64,000 nt of DNA from Paracentrotus lividus (taxonomy: Eukaryota > Echinodermata > Echinoidea > Camarodonta > Echinidae): positions 35,908,555-35,972,554 of the forward strand of contig CALNVZ010003433.1 in NCBI GenBank assembly GCA_940671915.1, given 5' to 3'. Below are positions 1-12,125 of this stretch, piece by piece. The translations under genes and the position numbers were made by a program. Every line of letters begins with the position of its first letter. The stretch's first letter is position 1. The notes below the pieces were generated by a model that worked only from the letters and a program-made list of their open reading frames with translations, did not search any database and was not told where the DNA came from.

Positions 1-509
1 AAATAAATCGGCGAATAATAACTAACTTTTGAGGATCATTTTCTTCCAAGGATGGACGATTTTATTTATTGTATCTTATAATATTTATCTATTAGTTTTT
101 ATATCTGCCTAAATTTGCTATTGTATTTGTTTTTGGGGCGGGGGGACATATGTATACCATGTACATGTTGTACACAAATGTTCCCGGTTTCTTGAACATT
201 CAAGGTTTTGTCATAAAATCCCTATTAGGGCATTTGTAGAGCAACCCTAGTTCAGGTAGCACTTTCTACTAATAGAAACTTTCTTCCACACAAAATACCC
301 TTCAAAATAATTTGAAAGCAAACAGTTATTTGTGTCATCCATGTTCACCTTTCCCACTAACTAAGCTAGATTAATCTTTATCGTTTTTATTTGCTTCCTC
401 TCTGTCACTCTGATGGCTTGCCCATATATTTTTATGTCATTAGAACACTATGAGGACAAGTTGAGCAAGTTTTTAAAAAATCAATGTTTTCTACTACAAC
501 TATACTTAA
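1..509. other. Unassigned sequence, inferred part of gene A intron 1
   Basis: AT-rich sequence in which I recognise no gene, RNA or element ends. By comparison with gene B, where exon 2 lies about 740 bp left of the matching block edge, exon 2 of gene A would fall just outside the window. The similarity to the gene B copy starts only near base 510. Confidence 0.4.
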
Positions 510-600
510 GTCCGTGTCCGAAGATATATTTCGATACATCGTGCACGGTCAAGAGCAAACAGGCGGGCATCGCAGCTTTGGAGAACGTAATCAGTTATAA

Positions 601-925
601 CCCAGATAGCAAGCTTTCGTTGGGCCAACGTCGGCAGTGGTTCTGGCTATTACGTTGGGCCAAGGTTATTCTTGCCGCTGGGCCAACGTTGGTACAACGT
701 TGCACGTTGAGCGCGACCATATACCAATGTTTGACCAACGTTCGCAGTTTAAGAGCGCGCTACGTTTCACTTTTGTATACAGTTTACGTTGATCCAACGT
801 CGGCATATGGTCGCGCTCAACGTGCAACGTTGTGCCAACGTTGGTCCAGCGGCAAGAATAACGTTAGCCCAACGTAATGCCACGACCATTGCCGACGTTG
901 GCCCAACGAAACCTTGATATCTGGG
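601..925. mobile_element. Foldback (palindromic) MITE, copy A
   Basis: The ends are inverted repeats: CCCAGATAGCAAG-type at the left and CTATCTGGG-type at the right. The arms are rich in GTTGGGCCAACGT and CAACGTTG words and pair over about 130 bp each. The same element is present at the orthologous place in the partner copy (33662-33967), so it was inserted before the duplication. No coding capacity; the open frame across it follows from the palindrome. Confidence 0.7.
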
Positions 926-1978
926 AAGGTCATTAATGAACAACGGAAAAGAAAACGGTCCAATGACGCTCCCTTACGGTATGCCAGATGTTATTTTGTC
1001 CATTTCTGACTTGAATCCTTCGGGAATTACTTGTTGGATCCAGTAATTGAGAAAGTATGAAATCCACTGATAAGTGGATCCACCTATCATGCCTATGGCA
1101 TAGTACTGCACCTGATAGGTCTACAGAAGTTTATCGTGATTTATAGGCTATGATTTCCATCATATAATCGTTCATTCTATCTCAAGATTGAGGTAGATTC
1201 ATGTTTTGACAGATTATGTTTAGATTTATGACAGCTTTAACCCTGTTTTAATCCCTCTTGAACCCTGTTTCCAGTAACTTGTAGGCCTATGTATTATGTT
1301 GTGGTAGAGGAGTTATGTCATGATTTTCGACATAAATTTTCTCGCAACGAAGGTATGGATTTGTTTCATGATGCATCACTTTATATCATGTTTTGCGACT
1401 TCAACCATGCTTATGCAAATGCATACATAATCATGTTCACTCATAAACGGTGTATGCAAAATATAATTAAAATGATCTTTAAACCAATTGCGTGACTAAA
1501 TATCTTTACCAAATATTGAATATCTCTCCTTTTGTAATCTAAATATTGATGAAGGCATTGCAAACCAAACATTAGGGCACCTTTATATCATATTCACACC
1601 GCTAGACCGAATCGGTCCAGACGTCAGTCGAGTTAATGTTAGCTTTTAGTTCTTGACTCGGTTTGGATCGTTCCAAGGGTCCGGTGTTACTGGAGCATTA
1701 GCGAACAAATATCTTTTGATTTACTTTCTCATTGAGACCTCATCGAACTTTGAGTTGCCCCAATTGACAAAACAAAACGAGATGACGAAATAACTGCAAA
1801 TATGACAAAAGAGCAATGTACTTGACAAAAGAGCAATGTACTTCACACCTATCACATAAATTTGTACGTGAGTTGCATGAAGTATGTTATCACAAGTATA
1901 GTGACTATGACTATGAGTCATTTAATTTTCTGAGTACAAATGTGCTATGATGGCTTTTAGACAAGTTAATATTGCTAC

Positions 1979-3216
1979 CAGGGGCGTAGACAGCGGGGTG
2001 ATGGGGGGGGGGGATGCATCCCCCAACTCAAAAGGTGGGGGGATGGCATGTGCAATCATCCCCCCACTTTTCACGGGTGATATGTATTTTTTTAAAGGCT
2101 GAAATGGGCTTTGCACACTCCTTTTTCTTTCACGGAGCTCTAAAAAATTTCGCTCGCGCTTCTCGCTCGCATATTGTTATTATCATTATTATTATAATAA
2201 TAATAATAATTATTATTATTATCATTATTAAATCCAGATTAATTATTTCTATATCTATTATATATTTATTTATTATCTAGGCCTATATATATATGTCTGT
2301 ACTTATTTTATTATTTCCAGAGAAATTATTTTGTTTTTCTTCCTAGAGTTCTATTTCTATTAGTCTATTTACCCTAATTTAATTGTATTCATACTTATAA
2401 TTGTATTTTTAATATAATAATATTTGCAGAGGTGTATTAGAGGTGTAGGCCTATGCAACTCTCGGTATATTTTTGCAGAATAACCCCTTTATGGATACGA
2501 AATCGGGCTCAGGCCCCTAAATAGCTTCTTCTTTTTTTTTAGCTCGCCCTTTGCGCTCGCTTAGAGGAAATAAAAAGTTGGCACATAAACCCTTCTGGTA
2601 CGGCATGTTTGTTTAATTTCTTATTTTTATTATGCAAGCCTTGTATATTTGTTGAGGTAATTCGGCGCAACCCCCGAAATCGGCCCTTTTTTGCCCCTTC
2701 TTTGTGTGTATAGATACAAAAAACACCTCTCGTTTACCTCAAAATTTTCCGCTCGCGCTACGCGCTCGCCTGGAATTGTATATTTGCTAAGGAAATTCGG
2801 CGCCCAACCCCCTAAATCGGCCCTTTTTTTGGCCCTTCTTTGTGTGTATAGATACAAAAAAACCTCTTGTTTACCTCACTTCGTGCTCGCCTGGAATCGT
2901 ATATATTTGCTGAGGAAATTCGATACAACCCTCAAAATCGGCCTTTTTTTGCCCCTTCTTTTGTGTGTATAGATACAAATAAAAACACAGGCGTCTCGTT
3001 TACCTCCAAATTTTCCGCTCACGCTTCGCCCTCGCATTGAAATCATATATGCTGAGTAAATTCGGCGCAACCCCCGCCCCCCTTCCGACATTTTTTGCCC
3101 CTTCTTTGTGTGTATAGATACAAAAAACAACTTTCGTTTACCTCAAAATTTTGGGCAATATGAGTCTCTGGACCACGAATCATCCCCCCACATTCGAGGA
3201 CCTGTCTACGCCACTG
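1979..3216. mobile_element. Non-autonomous hAT-like transposon, 1238 bp
   Basis: The element is flanked by a perfect 8-bp target duplication ATTGCTAC (1971-1978 and 3217-3224). It has terminal inverted repeats CAGGGGCGTAGACAG and, read inward from the right, CAGTGGCGTAGACAG. The partner copy has a single ATTGCTAC at 35044-35051, an empty site. An 8-bp duplication and CAGNGGCG ends are typical of hAT elements. Inside are an ATT-rich microsatellite (2172-2235) and about four degenerate tandem units of roughly 120-140 bp (about 2630-3170), each with GCTCGC, a TTCGGCGCAACCCCC-like word and TTTGTGTGTATAGATACAAA. No transposase is seen. Confidence 0.85.
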
Positions 3217-4052
3217 ATTGCTACATTCATGTTAAGCCAAGGCCGTTAGCGCTTAATAGGTGTAGGTAATGATTGAAATGATCCACAATTAAAGCAAAGT
3301 TAGATGAATATTAAAAACGTCAAAGGCCATTACGGTTCCAAGATAATATTGTTACAGTTGAAATATGCCGTTTTATAAAGCGTTTCCCGACCCAATTTAA
3401 ATGTTTTAAATGTTTGAATTTTGAAGGAGAATGGACTTATTTATATATAACTTATTCTTATTGATCCTTTTTATTATTATTGTGTTGTTCTTGTTGTTGT
3501 TCAGACATTGACTATGCTTTCTAACTTGCCCAAACTGTGACTTACTCGTACAGGTGCTTTCTAAATGTGCCATTACTGATATCAACAGTCTTGTAGCCTA
3601 CTTTGCAAACATGATAGCAACTTCTTAACATTGGGAATAGTTTTTGTTCATGTGAATGATAATTTGCTGTAACTGTTGTAGATGTGAAATTTTCAAGTTG
3701 CAAAAATACAGCAAATACTACTACGACTTCTACTTTAAACTTAAGTTAAAAGCACCATCCCCCCCCCCCCCCCGCTACTACTACTACTACTCAACGCAGG
3801 TGATTACAAACTAACTGTATCGCCTACGAACCCTACGGCTACGCACGTAAAAACTGCACTGCTAAAGCCAGGGTAATTATGCTGCATAATTGTAGACTTC
3901 TGATAAAGTAAGTGTTAGGCGCTATATAAGCAAGTATAATTATTATTATAGTTATTATTATCCTGCAAGGAAGACAATTTTCTACTATACAGCTATTATA
4001 CTGCTGATAAACTGCATGCAGCTGACACTACTATAAACATCTAGTATAATAT
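3217..4052. other. Gene A intron 1, shared duplicated sequence with a small SINE-like insertion
   Basis: Aligns with 37305-37975 of copy B. It holds a poly-C tract (about 3759-3773) and a TAC microsatellite. A stretch of about 105 bp (about 3843-3947), absent from copy B, ends in TAAGTGTTAGGCGCTATATAAG and an ATT-repeat tail, which resembles the 3' end of invertebrate SINEs. No tRNA-like promoter boxes could be assigned with confidence. Confidence 0.4.
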
Positions 4053-4862
4053 GTCAAAAAGTTTCGGCCAATTTGTTGCATCTGCGTAGATGAAGGTCAC
4101 CAGAAAGACACTTAGCTGTACGCGCTGGTACGCGTGCGCTGACAAACCAATTTAGTGATCAGTCTAAATAAACAAGAGATCACATATTAATAATCAATAA
4201 TACATCAATTTTTATTTCTTTTAAGCTTCTAAATATAAAAAATATATAATAACACGTAAATGTAATTAAAAAAACCTGAGTGGTAAACCTTCAAAACAGT
4301 TCAAATCAAATAAAATTGCGATTGCGTAACAGCGTAATGAAATCGTACTCTATTAGACATTTCAACTGGTTCATTTCCGCCACAAGAAACACTTCTAATC
4401 AATCAACAAAAAACACCTTGTCACTGTGGTTTGACATCTTTCTCCATAGAAACACGTGTTGTTTGGGGCTTTCAGATTTTGTGTGAAAAGAACAATAAGG
4501 GTGTTTTCAAACAAAAAAGGCCAGAATTCCAAAGAAGATACGAAGAAAATTATGTGGTCAATATTTTACATGTATATTCAATATTTATATTCTTTTTCTT
4601 GGATCCAGAAGAAAGGTAAGCATAGACTATATAATTTTGTTCATTAAAAAAATTAAAAGGAATGGTATTATAGTGGAAGGGATATAAAACAAATATACAA
4701 TGACTCATTCTCAGAACAGGTTAAAACTATTCGCACTCAGGAACATCACATAGTACTATTCTCTCTCGGGCCGATGGCCCTAAAGAGAATAGTACTATGT
4801 GATGTTCCTTCGATGCGAATAGTTTTAACCAGATCCTCGATTGTCATTGTATATTTGTATAC
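4053..4862. repeat. Copy A-specific insertion with a 45-bp hairpin
   Basis: About 800 bp present in copy A but absent from copy B, where TCTAGTATAATAC runs directly into the TAC repeats. Near its right end is a strong inverted repeat: 4719-4765 pairs with 4787-4830 around a short loop containing GGGCCGATGGCCC. The arms contain AATAGTACTATGTGATGTTCC. It is probably a mobile element or a composite of two; target duplications were not resolved. Confidence 0.5.
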
Positions 4863-4916
4863 TATAATACTATTAATACTACTACTACTACCACTGCTAT
4901 TTGGACTTGTACTTAC

Positions 4917-5085
4917 TATAAATGCTTCCGACAATTGGCAAACCTCTTGGACCTGGTGGGAACTTGTCTGGTCTTACGATACTCCATAGGGCCAGAGAGA
5001 TAGTGACCACTCCAAGGGTTGCTGTAATGGTCAACGCATTGACCTGACCAAAAGTAGACTCTCCAACTCCAAGAAGATCAATCAT
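4917..5085 (-). CDS. Cytochrome P450 gene A, exon 1 only (rest outside the window)
   Basis: The first coding exon of a microsomal P450, 56 codons plus one base. The ATG at 5085 was chosen because MIDLLGVGEST is conserved at the same place in genes B and C; the frame stays open upstream but is not conserved there. A hydrophobic anchor spans about residues 17-37. It is followed by a basic linker and the proline-rich hinge PPGPRGLP (residues 43-50), the usual endoplasmic reticulum anchor and folding hinge of clan 2 P450s. The exon ends IYA before donor GTAAGT (4916-4911). It is intact, unlike gene B exon 1. Gene B has a 5.2-kb first intron, so exon 2 of gene A is expected just left of base 1. 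Confidence 0.82.
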
Positions 5086-6540
5086 TGTGAATGTCAGCAA
5101 AGCTATAGAGATGAGAATTGATGAATTAAAAGAATGAGTAAATGAACACCACATGAATGTTCACATCACAATAGTATTAATTAAATTAATCTGTTAGGTT
5201 ATCCATTCACTTCACATTAAGACGGAATATTCGAAATATTAAAAAAGGCAAGATTTGCCTCAGAGTTGAGAAGTAATTGATCACACACCGCTCGAGTATA
5301 AAATTATTGTTGATGATATTGAGAACGCAAAAGACAAAAAGTCATAACTTCACTCTACACAAGTCATGTACATTGAATGACTCCGCGAACCGTTTTTATT
5401 CATTTACAGATAAATCGTGGGTCTATTTAAAAAATAATCGATGATGAGCATAAATATTTTAAATAGTTTGTTTACCTTTCACCTATATGCTCACAATTCC
5501 GGCGCGATTTGACTATGAAATCATAGTTGGTAAAATCCAACATTTGCAGTAGCAAGGTCAGATTCGAATGTACCGAACTGGCTGTGATTGGGTATCGTGC
5601 ACTGTAGGTGCTGGGTTTCGGCTAAGGTCATAACCATTACAGTCATGCAGGTTTTTTGCACGTTGCGTGTACCGCAACCTGCGTAGCAGGGTGGATGCGT
5701 ACTCCGGCGATTCGTTGCGTTTAACATGGCTTTAGCTGAAAGCCAACTTGCTCCTGGATGGTAGAAATGAAATTTGTACCTCTCAGTGTCTTAATCAAGG
5801 ATATTCTGCTATTTACTACATACATCAGACGCAGTTGCAGTTGTAACCATGTCATACAAGGTACATATAATGTTATTTATTTTTGTTATGTCAAATAAAG
5901 GCCCGTGACTATAATGCAAATTCGGGTAAACATTCCCAAACGAATGCTATTTGCTTTATTCGTGACACCAAGGACATGAAGGATATAGATTCAGTCATCC
6001 AGTTATCTAAAGTATAGAATACATATTTTGCCATGGAAATTAAAATCTATCTCTGTCGATCTCTATCTCTTAAGTTTCCAAATAGAAGTGTTATGTTTTG
6101 GTATTTTTCATAAAGCAGAACAAAATGTTTTTTGCACATTTCTAAAAATCTCATTTGGAGCTGTATAAATATTATGATTTTGCAACAATCAAAATAAATT
6201 TATTTTTTGAAAATAAGCAAAAATGACCGTGATAGAGCAAAATGTTTTGGTAATTACAAATTTATCGTCGCCGCACATATTTAACAAAATTTCTGTATCA
6301 TTTGGCTTTACGATGATGCTACATACGCATAACGTTTTTCATACCTATTTTTCCCCCTCCTTAGTTGTACCATTTTATTTTTATACAGACTGTATATGTA
6401 AGCGGGATTCATTAGTAAATTCAACGCTTGCAGTAGCAAGGTCAAAGGTGAAAATTCCGAACTGGCTATGATGGTGTATAATGTATTAAAGGTGCTGGGT
6501 AATTTCTAGAGTCACGCCAATTGCAGTCATGATGGCCGGT
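5086..6540 (-). promoter_or_regulatory. Presumed 5' UTR and upstream region of P450 gene A
   Basis: Non-coding sequence upstream of the gene A start, conserved in copy B up to about 6362. I found no convincing TATA box at a fixed distance. One TTGCGTG word (5663-5669), which fits the TNGCGTG core bound by Ahr/ARNT in vertebrates, is present here but not in the copy B sequence. A short dispersed repeat occurs at about 5525-5650 and again at about 6412-6535. It contains GCAGTAGCAAGGTCA, GAACTGGCT and GGTGCTGGG. Confidence 0.35.
6412..6535. repeat. Dispersed repeat with the word GCAGTAGCAAGGTCA
   Basis: This stretch resembles 5525-5650 and, inverted, 25275-25385: CCAGCACCTACCATGCA, then CAGCCAGGTCAGT, then TGACCTTGCTACT. 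A partial copy lies near 38630-38690. The family is unclassified and no ends were resolved. Confidence 0.45.
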
Positions 6541-7540
6541 ATTCTCGAAGCGTGACTAAAGTAGGCCTACTAAATACGTATTTAGTTACCTTTACTATTC
6601 ACAAAGGGTAACTAACTCAAGTTGAGATAGTGAGGGTGATTAAATACGTCATCAGCTCACGATGCACTAAATTCGCCCAATATTTAGTCAGCTCAGAGGG
6701 GTAGTTTAACTTATCGTCTGACGTTGATTCTGATGCGGTAATTTCACTTTTTTTCGGTGAGTATGATATTTTATGTATTTTGATTCATTACGGAACTATT
6801 GAGACACGGTATTTTTACAATGGAAATAAATTATATTCTGTAAGATTCAACCAGACAGTGTTTAAAACGTCAATTATCGTGACATTTTTTAAATCATCGC
6901 AACAATAGTCCCACCTGTTCAGATTTACGCATGGGTTATGAAGGACTCGACTACACCGATTACCGGAGACTATAATTTGTTATGGATTTTGCACTGTAAC
7001 TTGAATTTAAACCCGAAAGTTAACAATATAGATCTAGAAAAATCGACTCTTATGCTTGGAATCTATAGTATCCACTGGATGTGTTTTTATTTCATAAGCT
7101 AACTTAAGAAACCGAAGATAGTTCTTTGATCACTCTTCCAAGACAAAACTCTTTTGTTGTTGTCTGTTGAGAACGACCTCACGAACGATCGTAAGACCTT
7201 GTCGGTCCCGAGCTAACTTAGATTTACATCACGCGACAAAGCTTTGTTTAGCTAGCTGTAGACCAAATTACCCTTAGATCTAGATTCAAGGATAAGGTAT
7301 ATTTTCCCTTCCTGGTCTTGTGTTCCAGAATCCTGTTCAGTTTGTTTTAACGTTAGGCCTAACGTTAGATTCTAGAATAGATCTAGATCTTACATCTAAC
7401 GTTAGACTAGTCTAGATTCTAGAGTAGATCTAGATCTAGATTCAAAAATGAAATAGATTTAGAGGGGTCTAGGCCTAGGACTAGATCTAGGGTCTACTCG
7501 ATAGATCTTACATTAGATCCTGACTCCTGAGATCTACACA
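6541..7540. other. Intergenic sequence with palindromic words, no gene seen
   Basis: Near 6560-6700 is a MITE-like stretch with the palindrome CTAAATACGTATTTAG and a TAGGCCTACTA word, similar in style to 24880-25052. 7330-7530 is packed with AGATCTAGATCT and GTTAGATTCTAGA words. No coding exon or RNA gene is recognised. Confidence 0.4.
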
Positions 7541-7547
7541 ATAACAG

Positions 7548-7793
7548 ATTTCCTCTCGGCCTAGGCTAACTGTTTTTATTTGGTCCGGGGGGGGGGGGGG
7601 GGGGAGGTGGCCGTGGGGGAAACGGCCCACAATTGTATTATTAGATCTAACTTAGATATAGACCCTATTTAAATTATATTACAGACACTAAGTGGGGGAC
7701 ATTTGACATGGTATCCCAAAGTAGGCCTAGGCCTACTCTAAAGTTCAAAATAGTGTCTGTGTGTGTGTGTGTGTGTGTTTTGTTTGTTTTTTG

Positions 7794-7828
<35 letters not shown>

Positions 7829-7864
7829 GTTTTGTTTTGTTGTTGTTTTTTGGGTTTGGTTTTG

Positions 7865-7895
<31 letters not shown>

Positions 7896-10000
7896 TGGTT
7901 TGGTTTTGTTTTGTTTTGTTTGTTTTTGTTTTTGTTTTTGTTTTTGTTTTTTTTTTTTTTTTTTTTGGGGGGGTCCGCTGAATCTACGCCCTATTACAAG
8001 TCATTCATGTACCCATCATAGGCTTAAACATCAGTTTTGTTTGTCTTATTAATGTACAATTTTATTATCGAGTTCGTCCCAAGGGCCCAATAATTAAGGG
8101 TTAGGATCTACTTTCCTATTGGATGTAATTTGATTATAAGTACATTTTGATTTTGCTAAAATTTCTAATATCCATGTTTGCTTTTCTAAAATGGTAGCTA
8201 GCATGTCATTTGGAAAGGGTCGACAAGATTAAAGCCATTACATTTTCCATATTTATATGAGGAGTCACTGTTCAACTGAAATTTTTAATATTTTCTTTCT
8301 CTGTCCAAAAATTTGGTTACAGGTTTTCAAAGGAACTTCCTTGATGAGCAAAATTGTAAGACAGAAACTGGATACGTTCACCCAAGTCTATAGGCACTTC
8401 AACCACATATTCAAATCATTACTGAGCAGAAGATTTTATACAGTAGGTAAGTTTGTTTTGCTTTTATTTTTTTGTCCTGTTTTTTTTTTTTTTTTTTTCT
8501 TCTTCTAATAAACAATTAGTAAAGATTCAATTCTGTATAGGCCTAAGCATACAGATATCTCTATGTCAGGTGAGGGAAGTGGACATTAACACATGTCCTT
8601 TGGAATGTTGCATAGGCCTACATGTTGTAGCCGTACATTTTAAATTCTTTTCAGTATTTGGTGGACATGAAAGCTCATAACTGTTATAAATTTGTGGGCA
8701 TGTCATGGAAAATGTTAGTGAAAAATGGAATTGGTTAATTTGTTTATTATTTACAAGCATAAAATACTAGTATAAAAATATAACATTCCATTGCTAGAAT
8801 TAAGCTATAAAACAGTAGCTGTAGCATTAGAGCTAGAATCTACACGAAACGCGGACAGAAGCTGTGTATAGTTAGCTACGGGTTATCTAAATCTAGTCGA
8901 TCATTGACATAGAGACTAGATCTAATTACTATTGAAGAATAAGATAGGCTATATTTTCCCATCCTGGTCCTTGTTGTGTTCCAGTTGTTGTAGGCCTAGA
9001 GGAGGTCTAGATCTTGAACTAACGTTTAGATCCTGAGATCTGGATCTAGGCCTAACAGATTTCCTCTCGGCCTTTTTTTTTTTTTCTCTTCTTTTTTTTT
9101 TAATTATTATTATTATTTTAGCATCTATATTTATTTTTAAATTTGGTCACGAGGGGGGGGGGGCGGCCCAAAAATTATTTACAAGCACTAAAACTTGGGG
9201 GACATTTGACATACACATAATAGGCATCAGTTTGTGTTTGTCTTTTTTATGTAACATTTTTACGTGTTTTGATACCAAAAATAAATTAAGGTTACTGTCC
9301 TATTAAAATTTGAATGTAATGTGATTCTTGGCACGTTCAATTTTGTTAAATTTCTAATTTCCATCTTGTGGTTTCCAAAATTGCGGCATGTCATTTGGAA
9401 AGGGTTAACATTTCGGACAGGTTTAAAGCTATTGGAATTTATGTGTATATGAGACTCTGTATCCAAACAGAAAATTTATTTTTCTGTCCAAGAAAATTTG
9501 ATCTACAGGTTTTCAAAGGAAACTTCATGAGGGCATAATAAGCATGAAATCGGCAAGGCTTACTGAAGACTAATTGGTACTTTACATGTCACGGACATAT
9601 CCAAAATCAATTGCTGAGATGAGATGTTTTGTATTCGGTATAGTTTGATTTTGCTTTTGTTTTGTTTGTTTCTTTTTCTAATATAATAATTAGTAAAGGA
9701 TTCACTTCCTGGTATAAAGCATAGGCCTACAGTATACCGATCTGATGTCAGTGAGGGAGTAGTGGACATTAACAAACATGTATTATGGAATGTTGCAGGT
9801 AACATGTAGCATACATGTTAGCCTATATTATAAATTCTTTTCAGGGTCATTTGGTAGAATATGAAATCTCAGTGACTGCTTATAAATTTTAATGGCATCC
9901 ACGTAAATAAGAAATGTAATAAATGGACATCTGTTTGTTTATATATTTACAAGCATACAATACGAGGTTTAAAAAAACAAATTACTAGAATTAAGCTTGT
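7548..10000. repeat. Tandem duplication of about 1.2-1.5 kb, two diverged copies
   Basis: The two units start with the shared word AACAGATTTCCTCTCGGCCT (7548 and 9055). They continue in parallel through a poly-G tract, GGGGGACATTTGACAT, GTCATTTGGAAAGGGT, and ACAGGTTTTCAAAGGAA (8321 and 9507), to a GTGGACATTAACA word (8579 and 9763). The first unit is longer because of an expanded simple repeat. No open coding exon is shared, so I treat it as non-coding. Confidence 0.65.
7757..7967. repeat. (TG)n followed by (TTTTG)n simple repeat
   Basis: A TG microsatellite (7758-7778) runs into a long TTTTG/TTTTTG repeat ending in poly-T and poly-G. It produces spurious Phe/Cys/Leu-rich open frames. Confidence 0.9.
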
Positions 10001-11379
10001 AAAATCAGCTTAGGTTGCAATAAAGTTTAGCTGCAATACAGTTGGAGGGGGAGGGTGGGGGGGGTTCCCTCAGGATTTGGAAAAGCTATAGAGGGGGCAC
10101 AGGGAAAGCTATACAGTGAGTGGGTAGAACGGTCGATGTATTTTGTTTTTGTTTTTTTTTTTTTTACGATATAGGCCGTTAACTATTAAATTCCAAGTAT
10201 AAGTCTCTATGGCTGATTCCAGCACGCCAAAATTTAATTACGAGAGGGGGTAAGGCGCCCCTTGTGCTCCGCCCTTGGCCAAATTAGCCCTTTCAATTGT
10301 TTTCAAAAAGAAAACAAATAAAATACATTCTCCCTCTATGCATTAATATTGTTAGTGTGGTCCTTATAAACAAATATGAATGTTTATTTGAATTTTAAAA
10401 TGAATTTTTTCCCATATCACTGAGGTATTGAATCGTTCTCATCTATTTTAACATGGAGATCAAAGGACAGATGCTTCGATGTATCAGCACGCCAGTCTTT
10501 ACAAAATGGAATACTGGATCTGGAGAAGACATGCTATATTTCACAGCTGAGTGAAGGGCGGTTTCTCTTCAGTTATTAATTTATTATGAAGGTACATGAA
10601 CAGAATTAAGGAATGTTAAAGAAGTAAACTATTGACAAAAGTACAAATAGTCATAGTTGATAACACTATTTTTTGTAAGAATATTTCAGTTACATTTCAA
10701 TATCAAAATTGAATAATTGCAATACAGATCTATGTGCTTCTTACAAGTATTTTTACGATTCTGTTCTCCGCAAAAATAAAAGAATTAAATTTCCTACCCC
10801 ATATTGCTTAAACATAAATTACTATCAGATAAAATTTTTACAACATTAGCATTTGAAAATCAAACTGGAAAGAATGTTTGTCTTCTCCTTTGCAATGGAT
10901 ATTTGATTTCTAGTTATTCTATATACTATTTCAGTTGCGAATTACAAGTTTGTGAGTATGGAAAATTGGGAGGAGGAACACCCGTTAATTGGACATTGTT
11001 TTTCATGATGTATTTATCATACATATTTTTTGACTCCACAAGTGGGCCATGGGAGTGGAAGGGAAACAATTTTTTGTAGGCATCCCGCCACTGGGATAGT
11101 ACACCGATCCTCTTTCATTGGTGCTACGTGAAGGTATTTCCCATGGCTCCAGACCACACTGACCCCGTCTAGGGATGCTTTCTATATAGACTCTTGCGGA
11201 GTTATTGAAACAAGAGTTTTTATGTATTTCGTTTGTTTTCTCCAAAAACTCACTTTAGTTTTTATTGATTATTATATATATTATATATATATAATGGTTA
11301 CCTATTAGTCATATACTATATTATATATACCTATACGTATATATATATATATATATACATATTATACTTTGCTGTGTGT
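10001..11379. other. Intergenic sequence, nothing recognised
   Basis: AT-rich with a G-rich patch (10035-10065) and an AT microsatellite (about 11270-11356). Short open frames exist on both strands (for example 10804-11079 plus) but show no family resemblance that I recognise. Confidence 0.4.
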
Positions 11380-12125
11380 GTGTTTATGAATAGAGATAAT
11401 ATAGGACACAGCTTAGGACGTTGTACGCGACTTTGAATTCTTTAAATCAATGCTTATCGGCTTATTTGCCTTCCATCAGGTTTCTGAGATAGAAAGATCA
11501 TATGAAAAACAAAAGAACAAAAAACCAATAAAAAATAAAAGTAATCATACAAACAATCAGGCGCACAACATCTTATCATTAATATAATGTATAACCAAAA
11601 AAGTGAAGAAAATAAATAATAATGTTATCAAGTATTTTATCTTACACCTTATTTTTAGGCAGGTGGAGAGTTGTAAATCTATACGTGTTTGTGTTATTAT
11701 GTTTTCTGGAAGTAAATTAGAAATGATAATTAGAAGGCGTGTAATCAAGTGTGGATTTGAGTGTGTCGTGCAGTATGTACAATGTGAGAAAGGAGAGTAG
11801 AGGACGAGAAGAAAAAGTAAGAGAAGAGAGAAGAGAGATAGAGAGAGAAGAGAGACGAGAGAGAGGGGGGCTCCGTGAGGGGTAATCGAAGAAGAAGAGA
11901 GAAGGGAGATGGAAGTAGTAGAGAGGGGAGAGCGGGAGATATGTTTGACGCGTGGTTGTTGTTAGATTTTCATCTTACAGAAATCCTGATGAAGGCAAAT
12001 AAGACCGAAAGCTTGATTATAATAGATTCAAAAGTCGCAGCATACGTCCAAGCTTGGTACCTAAGACTTTTATATCATAACTACATATATAATCTGGACA
12101 AAAACGTCGTCAATGTCCAAAAATA
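11380..12125. mobile_element. Degenerate foldback element with a GA-rich core (family of 56821-57857)
   Basis: The left part shares the order of words with 56821-57119: ATGAATA, GGACGTTG, ATCAATGCTTATCGGCTTAT, AATCATACAAACAA, AACATCTTATC, GTGGAGAGTT. The right part has the inverted terminal words TCCTGATGAAGGCA, CGAAAGCTTGA, GTCCAAGCTTGG and GACAAAAACGTCGTC. A GA-rich core (about 11800-11940) lies between the arms, as in the other copy. Much more diverged than the copy in gene C. Confidence 0.65.

Larger units (their letters stand above)
510..6362. repeat. Segmental duplication, copy A (partner about 33570-39594)
   Basis: This block and 33570-39594 align along most of their length in the same orientation, about 33.1 kb apart. 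Shared landmarks are the palindromic element, the tract of ACAAAAGAGCAATGTACTT repeats, P450 exon 1 and about 1.3 kb upstream of it. The left end is near the shared word AGTCCGTGTCCGAAG. The right end is where a TIR element interrupts the partner. Differences are mainly clean insertions, listed separately. It is best explained as part of the tandem duplication that made P450 genes A and B. Confidence 0.85.

Noticed and set aside
413..877. A 154-codon open frame at the left end with a similar frame in the partner copy (33504-33794)
   Set aside because: It lies mostly inside a palindromic MITE; the partner is broken by indels and no domain is recognised. Openness follows from the repeated GTTGGGCCAACGT words.
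7708..8052. Overlapping open frames rich in Phe, Cys, Leu and Val
   Set aside because: They are translations of the (TG)n and (TTTTG)n simple repeat.
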